26,682 bases of DNA from Bdellovibrionaceae bacterium UBA2351 (GTDB lineage Bacteria > Bdellovibrionota > Bdellovibrionia > Bdellovibrionales > Bdellovibrionaceae). The position numbers were made by a program, and so were the translations under genes. The notes under the pieces were generated by a model, which saw only the letters and a program-made list of their open reading frames with translations, had not been told where the DNA came from and ran no database searches. This document shows positions 8,003 through 15,693 of this stretch, piece after piece (positions within the stretch are counted from its first letter, which is position 1; every line of letters begins with the position of its first letter). The stretch spans positions 1-26,682 of the forward strand of contig DDTZ01000096.1 of the NCBI GenBank assembly GCA_002344565.1, in the 5' to 3' direction.

Positions 8003-8710
8003 TTACATCGATGCTCGGTTAAAAATTACATCATCAATCTTTTGAACTTTAAACTGGCTATATTTCAAAATAGATGATCTTTGTTTTACTACCGCGTCTG
8101 ATATTTTCATTTTAGTAATTAGAGTTCTATTTTTGACTTTCTTATCAGGCTTAGCGTATTCAACATTTTTTAAAATTTTTCCGGAAAGAGCCATAAATTC
8201 AGCCTTAAAAGGAATGTACCCATTTTTCGATACATAGTAATTAATCTGTTGATAGGTAGTTTGATTGTGTTTAGATTTTAAATGAAGTTTGTAATGCTTT
8301 GGCGTATCTTCCACAATCGTCGGTTCATAATCTGCGTAGAAATTTGTTTTAGCTAAGTCACCATTGGCCGCTTCGCCCGTTAGTTTTTGATCTAGGTTAA
8401 TACGAATCGCTTTTTTAATATCATTCGTACGCATCCACAAATCATTATTAATCATAAGAAGTTTTCTACCTCGAGCCGAAGCCGGACTAACTTGCTCAAC
8501 TAAAGAAGTCGTGTTGTCCTTAATATGAACGGTAAATGTTGATTCTTCTTGTATCGAGTTACCCATTTGATTGGTAACCTGAACTGTAACAACGTAATTT
8601 TCATCCAAACCGCGATATTTTTCGGCTTGTTTTAATATTTCGTCGGCAGTCGGCGCCGCGCTTGCTAGTGAACAAAAGAGTATAAATAAAAAAGAATATT
8701 TAATTTTCAT
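8003..8710 (-). CDS. LolA-like outer-membrane lipoprotein-sorting family protein
   Basis: 235 residues from the ATG at 8710, chosen because AGGGAG lies nine bases upstream and a signal peptide follows directly (residues 3-18, ending LASAA); an open frame of 44 codons further upstream lies inside the previous gene. The mature protein begins PTADEILKQAEKYRG. It contains GRKLLMINNDLWMRT, KKAIRINLDQKLTGEAANGDLA and a YADYEPTIVED segment, which is the characteristic layout of the 'outer membrane lipoprotein-sorting protein' (DUF4292/LolA-like) family found with RND or ABC exporters. These have a half-barrel that carries an acyl chain across the periplasm. Its stop is two bases before the ATPase start, and its start overlaps the acyltransferase gene by 11 bases. 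It is the probable periplasmic carrier of the system. Confidence 0.82.
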   Translation of the reverse strand: MKIKYSFLFILFCSLASAAPTADEILKQAEKYRGLDENYVVTVQVTNQMGNSIQEESTFTVHIKDNTTSLVEQVSPASARGRKLLMINNDLWMRTNDIKKAIRINLDQKLTGEAANGDLAKTNFYADYEPTIVEDTPKHYKLHLKSKHNQTTYQQINYYVSKNGYIPFKAEFMALSGKILKNVEYAKPDKKVKNRTLITKMKISDAVVKQRSSILKYSQFKVQKIDDVIFNRASM

Positions 8711-9971
8711 CGCGTAACACTCCCTGCGTTCTAGAGTTAAACTCACTAATATGGGACTCGATGCTTTCAATAAACCGAATCCATCCAGGATTGCCTTCTG
8801 CTTCAACACGGCAAGCAAATTTAACTTCCGTGATCTTAGCAATCACTGCTGATTTAACTAAAATAGTTTGATCCTTGATAATTTCAATTTGAAATTCCAA
8901 TTCCTGGTCCTCTGGCAAGTCATGTTCACAGAAAACCAACATTCCACCGCGGGACACATTCAATATCGAAACATTAATAAGTTGATTAATCAATCCATTG
9001 TTAAAAATCAAAAAGCCCCTCATGCTCACGACTCGTCGAGGATCTTTTCTACGATTAGGCTTTCGGGCCTCGTGATTTTCTAATATCGCCTCATAGATGG
9101 GGTCGTGATATGCATTTAACACTTCACGCCTTTCGATTGCTGTTAAACCATTTAAAATATCAACCTTTTGATCGAAAAAATATTTGATCATTTCTGGATT
9201 AAAGACCGGCAAGGTCGAGGTTTTAAAAACAAAATCGGGCCACTCTTCAAATGCTTCACGATCATCATTCAAATAGAAATCGTATAAGTTTTGGTGTGGG
9301 GCGAGCGCCTTATAATGATTTTCAAACAACCCAACAAGGCCATTCAAATCGGCTTTCAATGTTACTGATGATTTTCCATTTACGAAATCATATTTAAATA
9401 CTTCTCCCCCTAATGGTGTAAAGAAAAAAATTGCGCGATAGTAATCCTCCACCCGACTATTTATGCAGATCACCCAATACCTCACTCCGCAATGAATCGT
9501 CGAATACGTGTATAGATAACGAGTCAGAGCAAATAAAATCGAATTGTTTCGGCGATAACCTTTCTTAATTGCGAGTGCAGAAATCTCTGCGATCGGATTA
9601 GGCTGTTTCCGAAGCTCTGCCATATTTCCGTGATTTTCGCATGGTAGCCCGAAAGGGGAATCCATTACATGGGTAACGGTAGCAACGACCTCATTCCCTC
9701 GTTTGCCAACAATTATCGTCGAGGTCGGCAAAAGATGATATTTAGTTATTCGAAGTTCTGAATTGTTGGGATTCATCAATCCATTTTCTAAATAGCATTC
9801 GTAAAGGAGTTTGAAGCCCTGCTCAATTTCTTCCTGGGTCGTAGCAATCTTAAATTTGAAATCAATAAGAAGCTCTTTCTTCAAATCAATTTGCGCGCGA
9901 ATTATCGAATAACGAACATCATCGGGTAAAAGATGCAACAGTTTCCAAACAAATTTTCTAAATGAAATCAT
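8700..9971 (-). CDS. FeeM-like N-acyl amino acid synthase (GNAT fold) fused to a C-terminal PilZ domain
   Basis: 423 residues in two parts. Residues of about 35-230 resemble the FeeM N-acyl amino acid synthase branch of the GNAT superfamily: IEQGFKLLYECYLENGLM, then AEISALAIKKGYRRNNSILFALTR, then CINSRVEDYYRAIFFFTPLGGE. Members transfer a long acyl chain from acyl carrier protein to an amino acid; the exact substrate here is unknown. Residues of about 303-410 form a PilZ domain with both c-di-GMP-binding motifs, R308-x3-R312 (RKDPR) and N338-x-S340-x-x-G343 (NVSRGG), so nucleotide binding is likely. No transmembrane segment is seen. It is the first gene of a five-gene operon with a LolA-like carrier, ABC transporter and barrel. 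AGGGA lies directly against the ATG, an unusually short spacing, so the start is less certain than the domains. The 100 bases upstream must hold the promoter. Confidence 0.8.
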   Translation of the reverse strand: MISFRKFVWKLLHLLPDDVRYSIIRAQIDLKKELLIDFKFKIATTQEEIEQGFKLLYECYLENGLMNPNNSELRITKYHLLPTSTIIVGKRGNEVVATVTHVMDSPFGLPCENHGNMAELRKQPNPIAEISALAIKKGYRRNNSILFALTRYLYTYSTIHCGVRYWVICINSRVEDYYRAIFFFTPLGGEVFKYDFVNGKSSVTLKADLNGLVGLFENHYKALAPHQNLYDFYLNDDREAFEEWPDFVFKTSTLPVFNPEMIKYFFDQKVDILNGLTAIERREVLNAYHDPIYEAILENHEARKPNRRKDPRRVVSMRGFLIFNNGLINQLINVSILNVSRGGMLVFCEHDLPEDQELEFQIEIIKDQTILVKSAVIAKITEVKFACRVEAEGNPGWIRFIESIESHISEFNSRTQGVLRDEN

Positions 9972-10071
9972 TCCCTAAATTTACAGCGCTATACACCCAC
10001 AGAATAGGCTAAGACGCCAGTTTCTAGGTCTTTATAGACTAAAAAGTGTTTCCTGAGGTTCACTTCTAATA

Positions 10072-10743
10072 TTATGATCTGAAAAAGGTCCAATTTTTAA
10101 ATTGGACAGGAGAATTAACCTCACTTAACCATGGGCAATCCATAAAAATCCAACTACGAACACCGCGTCCGCGGGCAACCACTTGAATCGAGCGTTTTTG
10201 TGCTAACACACGAAGCTTTTCTAAAACTTTGTAAATATCGTCCTTAGAGCCAAAATCATATAGAAAAAATAAATTTGCATCATCAAGCATAAAACTATCT
10301 TTAGAAATATCTGCCTGCCTCATAACTGACTGATTCAAACCCCAAAGGTCAATAATCCGATTACCTTCGTCCACGCGGTCTTTGACGAACTCGTACCCGA
10401 TAAACTTCACAGCCGGTTTTACAAATCCTAATGCTAAACCCATCCGTCCATAGCCAGCACCTAGATCAACCCATATGTCCCCGGCTTCCGGCTTAACATA
10501 GTCGATCATTTCTACAATTTCTGAATAGGGTGTCTGCAACGATTGAATCTCAAGACCATACCAAAACTCTTGCCCGGGAAGAAACAAAGACTCTTTATTT
10601 TCTTCGAAAAGTTTATCTTCAATTGGGTCACACGCTAACCCAAGCCGATCATCAATACCTTTGGAATGAATTTTAGCACCAGCGTACTCAGGCTGAGGAA
10701 TCAAAATTTCATTTTTTATTGAGTTAAAGATGGCTTGGTCCAA
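10072..10743 (-). CDS. Class I SAM-dependent methyltransferase (Dot1-like pattern)
   Basis: 223 residues from a TTG start at 10743, supported by AGAGGA four bases upstream; the next Met is over 70 codons later and would remove conserved sequence. The SAM-binding motif I is WVDLGAGYGRMGLALG at about residues 92-107, followed by KFIGYEFVKDRVDEGNRI (acidic residue of motif II). 'DDANLFFLYDFGSKDD' then takes the position of motif IV. The GYGRMG and GYEFVKDR pair is reminiscent of Dot1-type or small-molecule methyltransferases of uncertain substrate. The last nine codons double as an intrinsic terminator (see the entry at 10082-10107). The upstream gene on this strand is 71 bases away and may be transcribed with it. 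Confidence 0.75.
   Translation of the reverse strand: MDQAIFNSIKNEILIPQPEYAGAKIHSKGIDDRLGLACDPIEDKLFEENKESLFLPGQEFWYGLEIQSLQTPYSEIVEMIDYVKPEAGDIWVDLGAGYGRMGLALGFVKPAVKFIGYEFVKDRVDEGNRIIDLWGLNQSVMRQADISKDSFMLDDANLFFLYDFGSKDDIYKVLEKLRVLAQKRSIQVVARGRGVRSWIFMDCPWLSEVNSPVQFKNWTFFRS
10082..10107 (-). terminator. Intrinsic terminator embedded in the 3' end of the methyltransferase gene
   Basis: On the minus strand GTCCAATTT and AAATTGGAC pair perfectly over nine bases around a short AA loop (10107-10088), followed at once by CTTTTTC. The hairpin and U-tract lie wholly inside the last codons of the methyltransferase, before its TAA at 10074. It would separate this transcript from the five-gene operon that starts at 9971. 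Confidence 0.7.
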
Positions 10744-10814
10744 TATTTCCTCTAAATGTGATACTTACTAGTGTTAGCATCACACCTACTCACATCGAAC
10801 CAATTCTTCAATAA

Positions 10815-12287
10815 TTATAATCTTTTCACGGGGAATATCACTCTAAAACCCGGCTCAAGAATCTGTCCCATAGGATTTTTTGATATATCACTTTCGAAAA
10901 CAGACCGTCGATTTAAAAGCAACTGTTTGAATGCGGGCTCTAAATCCCCCGCGCTCAATTTTTGAGACGTCTGAATATACCAATCATCTATAGACTTCTG
11001 ATACACCGACGGAGTTAACATCGAATTAGTCATTCGCTGGAGCAGAGACTTAGCCAGTATCGAGCTCTGTGCTTTCAAATTCTGAACAAACCCGGGAAGC
11101 CAACTTTGCGTGTTTGGCACTAGTTTTAAAAGCTGGCATCGCTCTTTATTCATCAAAGTCCCGATTTGAGCAGCAAAATGGATATCTAAGATAGTTTTAT
11201 CATCCACCAATCCGATTGCCTTTAGACTGGCTATTGCCAACAAATCCGAGTGTCCTTTCACAGGAGTCAACCACGCATGATCTGCATCATGATATTTGGT
11301 CTCGGGAAACTGCAAGCCATACTTTCGCACTAATGCCTGATAGCTGCCTTTAGAAATGACTATCGGCGCTCGCCCCGTAAATGGGCCACCCAAGCTTGCG
11401 ATCGGGACTTGAATTTGTGTAGCTTTATCCATTGGTAAAACATCAGACTGGATATTAATTTCTAAATCACAAAACAGAGGTCTCAGTTGAGCCTGAATAC
11501 TTAATGATTTTTTGACCATTTGAAATCGAGGACTTGCCTCAAGCTTCTGCATTCCAGATCTAACTTGAGCTGAAAAAATCTCGGCAGAATCCACCACTTG
11601 AATTCGTTTTAAAAAGCTTTCAGATTGAGCATTTTCAAAAATAAGTGGTCGCGCCTTAGTCCACCAGTCATTATGGGGGTAGGTTAGCTCTTTCATTATA
11701 GGGCCACCCGATATGTGACACCCTGAACATCTTAGCCTTTTACCAAACTGCGGTGGCTGCGATAAATAGAGATTCTGGTTGTCCAAAATGATGTCTTTCG
11801 AATCTCCTCGATAAAACCACTGATTAAAGGTTCCCTGGCCAATTAATTCATAGAAATTGTAATACCCTTTTGCATGATCCCAAGCGATTAACTCAATGAT
11901 CAGCTGCCCTTTTTTCATTCCCTGATCTAAATCAATCACAGCTTTCCCCGAGACGTTTGCGAGATGAGTAAAATGCCCAAGAAAAATGTCCGCATCAGCA
12001 TTTCTATTTCTAGCTGCAAATGACTCAAAAAAACTAAAGCTTCCCATTCTTGGGTTATTTCGACCTCGATTAGCCACGATGAATTTTCTGTTTACAAACT
12101 GTCTATCTAAAACCGCATTCAGACTATCTATATTTTGAGGACATGTATTCGCCGCCGTAAGCGCTTTAAAGAAGTTATCATTCTGAACGGGAACTTTACC
12201 GCCCTGGGATGTCAAAATAGTGCAGTTTATTTGACCGAAGCATTGGGCAGCAGATAAAAATAAGAAAACGACAATCTGACTTTTCAT
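10815..12287 (-). CDS. Exported protein with a single CXXCH c-type haem motif, family not recognised
   Basis: 490 residues with a signal peptide (residues 4-19) and GGAGG four bases before the ATG. Only one motif is recognisable: LRCSGCHISGG at about residues 185-195, a canonical C-x-x-C-H haem c attachment site (Cys187, Cys190, His191), followed by IMKEL, where Met198 is a possible sixth ligand. Four other cysteines outside the motif and the signal peptide could form disulfides. The rest has no family signature that I recognise; its length is far above that of a simple cytochrome c, so the haem site is inserted in a larger periplasmic domain. Its partner is unknown. The start region is divergent from the gene at 12392, sharing a 104-base AT-rich spacer. 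The methyltransferase follows on the same strand. Confidence 0.7.
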   Translation of the reverse strand: MKSQIVVFLFLSAAQCFGQINCTILTSQGGKVPVQNDNFFKALTAANTCPQNIDSLNAVLDRQFVNRKFIVANRGRNNPRMGSFSFFESFAARNRNADADIFLGHFTHLANVSGKAVIDLDQGMKKGQLIIELIAWDHAKGYYNFYELIGQGTFNQWFYRGDSKDIILDNQNLYLSQPPQFGKRLRCSGCHISGGPIMKELTYPHNDWWTKARPLIFENAQSESFLKRIQVVDSAEIFSAQVRSGMQKLEASPRFQMVKKSLSIQAQLRPLFCDLEINIQSDVLPMDKATQIQVPIASLGGPFTGRAPIVISKGSYQALVRKYGLQFPETKYHDADHAWLTPVKGHSDLLAIASLKAIGLVDDKTILDIHFAAQIGTLMNKERCQLLKLVPNTQSWLPGFVQNLKAQSSILAKSLLQRMTNSMLTPSVYQKSIDDWYIQTSQKLSAGDLEPAFKQLLLNRRSVFESDISKNPMGQILEPGFRVIFPVKRL

Positions 12288-12391
12288 AAAGCCTCCATTG
12301 AGGGTTCTTATAGAAAGTCTTTAGATATAAATAAAATTAATTGTTTTAATATATCAATCGTATTTGCTAATGATTAAATAAGGACACCAAA

Positions 12392-13177
12392 ATGGTTGAA
12401 ACCTCTACGGATTTGAATTCAAGGGTAGCCGATAGTGCGACTCGTACTGGTCGTCGATCTGTATTTGCCGAATTCAAAACAGTCACTCGCTTAAGCTCTG
12501 TAGAGATCGAGCGCATGTATGCGATTTTTTCAAAATATTACATTAACCATAATCGCGAACAATTTACATCCGACCTATTTGAAAAAGACCAAGTGATTCT
12601 TTTGAGGGATTCCGAACAAAAGACGATTCAAGGTTTTTCTACTTTGCTCAAAGTAGATCTAAAGCCCTTTGGTTATCAAGCAACCGGCATCTACAGCGGC
12701 GACACTGTTTTGGAGAAAGAGTATTGGGGCAACAAAGCGCTTGGGATTGCTTTTTTAAAGTATCTTTGGATAGAAAAAGTTAAGAAGCCAACTCAACCAG
12801 TATATTGGTTTTTAATTTCTAAGGGTTATAAAACCTATCTATTGATGGCAAATAATTTTAAGACTCATTTTCCCCGTATCGAAAAATCTACGCCGACCCA
12901 TTATAAAAATGTGATGGATAGTTTTTATGGACATCGATTTTCTAAAAGCTACAAAGCCGAACTAGGAACCATTCAATTTGATCACACAGCATGCAGTCTA
13001 AAAGAAAAAGTGGCCGAGATTTCAGAGGACCTTTTCCAAAATAAAAAAATACAGTTTTTCGCAAAAATGAATCCGCATTGGGATCGCGGCGATGAACTAG
13101 CATGCATCGCTGAAATGACATTGTGGATGCCTCTTCAATACTTTCTAAAGAAAACATTTTTCAAAAAGAAAACCTAA
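12392..13177 (+). CDS. Uncharacterised protein, possible GNAT-fold acyltransferase
   Basis: 261 residues with AAGGA seven bases before the ATG; no signal peptide or membrane segment. Sequence patterns suggest a GNAT-like alpha/beta fold: a substrate-side helix 'SSVEIERMYAIFSKYY', a strand 'VILLRDSEQKTIQGFSTLLKVDL', then 'ATGIYSGDTVLEKEYWGNKALGIAFLKYLW', where the GNAT pyrophosphate-binding loop would sit, although the RxxGxG signature is replaced by WGNKALG. The C-terminal third (YHFLISKGYKTYLLMANNF-like region and a very basic tail FFKKKT) has no assigned role. Confidence in the gene is high; confidence in the fold is modest. It is divergent from the haem-motif protein and appears to be a single-gene transcript, with a weak hairpin downstream. 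Confidence 0.6.
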   Translation: MVETSTDLNSRVADSATRTGRRSVFAEFKTVTRLSSVEIERMYAIFSKYYINHNREQFTSDLFEKDQVILLRDSEQKTIQGFSTLLKVDLKPFGYQATGIYSGDTVLEKEYWGNKALGIAFLKYLWIEKVKKPTQPVYWFLISKGYKTYLLMANNFKTHFPRIEKSTPTHYKNVMDSFYGHRFSKSYKAELGTIQFDHTACSLKEKVAEISEDLFQNKKIQFFAKMNPHWDRGDELACIAEMTLWMPLQYFLKKTFFKKKT

Positions 13178-13223
13178 ATTAAGTACAAAGCCAATTTAGC
13201 ACCAGACTTATGTCGACGCATTA

Positions 13224-13248
13224 GTTTCACTTCGAAACCGATTTTTTT
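13224..13248 (+). terminator. Weak candidate intrinsic terminator
   Basis: GTTTC (13224-13228) pairs with GAAAC (13234-13238) across a five-base loop, with seven T residues at 13242-13248. The stem is only five bases, so this is tentative, but its position 47 bases after the stop at 13177 suits the end of that transcript. Confidence 0.35.
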
Positions 13249-13338
13249 ACTAACAAATATCGTCATCAACAAACTAGCTTGGATTGAAATAGTTGTTTCG
13301 TTAACCTAAATGAAACCTAAACTCCAAAGGAGTCGTTT

Positions 13339-14019
13339 ATGAAAATGTTCGTTCTGTCGCTATGTTTCGTACCATTTCTTGCGCTGCCGTCTTTGGCTGG
13401 CCCAGATGGAAAAATGAAAATGTACTTCAATAACGAAGAAATTGTAAAAATCATCGAAAAATATTCGAAAGCCTCTGGACAGAAATTCATAGTCGATCCC
13501 GGTGTTAGAGGACGTGTTTCAATTTTTATTCAAGAAGAGGTTACTCTTGAAGAGGCATTCAACCAGCTATCTTCGGCTCTGGCTATCAATGGTTTTGCGA
13601 TCAGTAAGCAAGGTGACACAATGGTTGTTAAAGCAGGACGCAATGTTCAGCGTGATTTAATTGAAGTAAGTACGAACAAGCCGACTTTAAAACCTGAGCG
13701 CATGTACACTTGGATCTATACGTTTAAAAACATATCCGCTGAGTCTGTGAATCGCGACCTCCGTATCTTGCCCTCTAAAGATGGGGAAATGAATGTCAAC
13801 AGTGCTACGAACCAAATTATTTTTAGTGATTGGACTTCAAATTTGAATCGTATCGCCGAAGTCCTAAAAGAAATAGATAAGAAACCAGATCCAGAGACAG
13901 CTAAACTAATTGAAACTACGAAAAAAGAACACCGTCCGCCTCCAATGAGGTTTATCCCTCAGCCGCGGGGGCCAAAAATGGAAAAACAAACAGTAGAAAA
14001 TTCTGGCGACGATATGTAA
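13339..14019 (+). CDS. Exported secretin N-domain-only protein (GspD/PilQ N0-N1-like, no barrel)
   Basis: 226 residues with AAAGGAG six bases before the ATG and a signal peptide (residues 3-20, ending SLA). Residues of about 26-100 match the secretin N0 (STN-like) domain: IVKIIEKYSKASGQKFIVDPGVRGRVSIF, then LEEAFNQLSSALAINGFAI. Residues of about 122-182 match a KH-like secretin N1 (NolW) domain: YTFKNISAESVNRDLRILPSKDGEMNVNSATNQIIFSDWTSNLNRIAEVLKEIDK. The protein then ends in a Pro- and Lys-rich tail of about 45 residues. True secretins have about 300 more residues forming the outer-membrane channel, absent here, and no frameshifted remnant follows. It could be an adaptor or pilotin-like partner for a secretin encoded elsewhere, or a periplasmic binding module. 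A short gap of 12 bases leads to an Imm1-like gene. Confidence 0.78.
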   Translation: MKMFVLSLCFVPFLALPSLAGPDGKMKMYFNNEEIVKIIEKYSKASGQKFIVDPGVRGRVSIFIQEEVTLEEAFNQLSSALAINGFAISKQGDTMVVKAGRNVQRDLIEVSTNKPTLKPERMYTWIYTFKNISAESVNRDLRILPSKDGEMNVNSATNQIIFSDWTSNLNRIAEVLKEIDKKPDPETAKLIETTKKEHRPPPMRFIPQPRGPKMEKQTVENSGDDM

Positions 14020-14031
14020 GATAAAATCAGT

Positions 14032-14421
14032 ATGAAATACACGTTAGAATATTTAGAAAAAGGTTCTCTAGTTGCAGAGGACGGTGTCGTTAAAAACGAA
14101 GCCGAGCTTGAAACTCTTATGTTAAAGTTAGATGCCGAACGATACGTAAATTTATGTTTCGTCTTTTCTAATCAAAATATTCTAACTGTGTCTGGGGGGC
14201 GGGAACAATATATAGTCATGTTCTCGGACAACAGTAAATTCTACGAACTCAATAATCCCATGAACAGAGGGGGCGATCTGATTCTAATTAGAACAGGTCA
14301 CACCGTAGGCAAGTTCCCACAAGAAATGGTAATGGACCCTTTCACTACCCTCGTCGTAATCAAAGAATTTTACCATTCCGGAAAGAAACATTCTGATTTT
14401 AATTGGAAGCCTCTCAACTAA
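14032..14421 (+). CDS. Imm1-like small cytoplasmic protein
   Basis: 129 residues with no signal peptide. The order of features fits the Imm1 immunity-protein family of polymorphic toxin systems: an N-terminal strand, an ELETLMLKLD helix, a run of strands (LCFVFSNQNILTV, YIVMFSDN), a GG-turn (MNRGGDLILIRTGHT) where Imm1 proteins have GGQ, and a C-terminal FTTLVVIKEFYHSGKKHSDFNWKP resembling the family's 'x-Phe-x-x-x-G-x-x-x-x-x-W' end. No toxin gene is visible next to it. The gene follows the secretin N-domain gene by 12 bases, without a strong Shine-Dalgarno site, so it is probably co-transcribed and coupled. It could equally be an unrelated alpha/beta protein. The 253 bases after it, up to the next gene, contain no gene I can support. 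Confidence 0.5.
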   Translation: MKYTLEYLEKGSLVAEDGVVKNEAELETLMLKLDAERYVNLCFVFSNQNILTVSGGREQYIVMFSDNSKFYELNNPMNRGGDLILIRTGHTVGKFPQEMVMDPFTTLVVIKEFYHSGKKHSDFNWKPLN

Positions 14422-14674
14422 CTGGGGCTAAAGTTACACTGTATTTATAACCTGTTTCGATTGAATCCTTTTCAACATTTCGCGTTAATCAAATTCCTTT
14501 GTTCACTTTTACATACGTTTTTCATCGACTAAAACAAACGCAACTGCTTGTTTGTTCAAGATTTTCAACGGCTGCTGCCTAACTTATGGAATATTTTCCT
14601 AGTGCCAAAATATCCAGGCCTGCCCTTTGCTTTAAACGTTACCCGTACTTAATTCACAATTTAAAGGAGCCAAA

Positions 14675-15622
14675 ATGAATCGCAAATTTTTATCGTTCGG
14701 TCTTGTAGCAGCTATGTTAACTACAAGTGTAAGTTTCAACGCATTAGCTGATAAAGAAGACACAGGTGCAATCGTCGGCGCTATCGTCGGCGGAATCTTG
14801 GGGAACCAAGTTGGAAAAGGTAACGGCAAAACTGTTGCTACTGGCTTAGGAATCATCTTAGGCGCTGTGGTTGGCGCAGATATCGGTAAACAATTAGATG
14901 AAAATGATCGCCGCGCTTTAGCCGAAGCTCAACGTGATGCTTTCTTGCGTCCAATCGGTGAACGAACTGAGTGGGATGGATACCGTTACGGTTCACGCAC
15001 AGGTGCTCGTGGTAATTTCCGCACAACTCGTGAAGGTTACTTAAGGACTAACTCGCGTGAAATCTGCCGTGAATACGAATCTGTAATTGTAACTCGTCGA
15101 AAAACGGAAACTAAAACTGGGATCGCATGTTCACGCGCTGACGGCTCTTGGAGAGAAGTCAATTCAAGTGAAGTTGTATTCCGTGACGGCACTGTAATCC
15201 GAAACGAAACTTCAACAAGTGGTCGCGGCTCTAACTATGGTGGCGGTTACAAACGTCCACAACCAGTTCGCCCAATTGAACCTTCATACCCTCGCCCTCG
15301 CCCAGGTTCTGGCTATGGTTACGGATACGGTAACGGTGGCAGCATTCAAGAGAGAGAAGCGACAGTAGCAGCTATCAGAAACTTCGTATGGAGTACAAAT
15401 GGCTTAAACAAATCTTCGTCAGAAGCCGATCGCATCGCGCGTCTATGGATCGAAAGAAATTGTGAGGGTGCCTACCAAGTTCAAGCTATGGCAAATCAAT
15501 TCAAACAAGAGTATGACTTCGCATGGAGCACTCGTGGTTTAAACATGAGTTCATTTCAAGCTCGTCAGTATGCACTTGATAGAGTGTCTCGTATGAGCCG
15601 TTGTTCTAATTTACTTTACTAA
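14675..15622 (+). CDS. Glycine-zipper surface-antigen-like exported protein with C-terminal repeats
   Basis: 315 residues with AAAGGAG five to six bases before the ATG and a signal peptide (residues 6-25, ending ALA). The signal is not a lipobox. Residues of about 30-71 are a glycine zipper (GAIVGAIVGGILGNQVGKGNGK, then GLGIILGAVVGADIG), as in the 17-kDa antigen/Rick_17kDa and SlyB/OmpA-associated families, which insert in or span the outer membrane. A middle part (residues 95-180) carries TNSREICREYESVIV and GIACSRADGSWREV, resembling the C-terminal surface-antigen module. Then comes a Gly/Tyr/Pro-rich linker (183-222). Two related repeats of about 29 residues end the protein: FVWSTNGLNKSSSEADRIARL (from 237) and FAWSTRGLNMSSFQARQYAL (from 282), period 45. 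Many CGT/CGC and GGT codons suggest high expression. A strong terminator follows at 15661. Confidence 0.75.
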   Translation: MNRKFLSFGLVAAMLTTSVSFNALADKEDTGAIVGAIVGGILGNQVGKGNGKTVATGLGIILGAVVGADIGKQLDENDRRALAEAQRDAFLRPIGERTEWDGYRYGSRTGARGNFRTTREGYLRTNSREICREYESVIVTRRKTETKTGIACSRADGSWREVNSSEVVFRDGTVIRNETSTSGRGSNYGGGYKRPQPVRPIEPSYPRPRPGSGYGYGYGNGGSIQEREATVAAIRNFVWSTNGLNKSSSEADRIARLWIERNCEGAYQVQAMANQFKQEYDFAWSTRGLNMSSFQARQYALDRVSRMSRCSNLLY

Positions 15623-15660
15623 TTTGTAGATTAAATTTTTATACAAAATTGAGATCTGAA

Positions 15661-15693
15661 ACGGGCGCTAATCAATAGCACCCGTTTTTTTTT
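15661..15693 (+). terminator. Intrinsic terminator of the glycine-zipper gene
   Basis: ACGGGCGCTA (15661-15670) and TAGCACCCGT (15676-15685) form a ten-base stem with one mismatch and a five-base loop, followed by nine T residues (15685-15693). The stop codon and last codons of the convergent yheU-like gene (15668 onward) lie inside the hairpin. Confidence 0.85.

Noticed and set aside
14533..14556. AACAAAC/GTTTGTT dyad as terminator of the Imm1-like gene
   Set aside because: The stem has an unpaired bulge and no proper U-tract, and it lies 110 bases beyond the stop.
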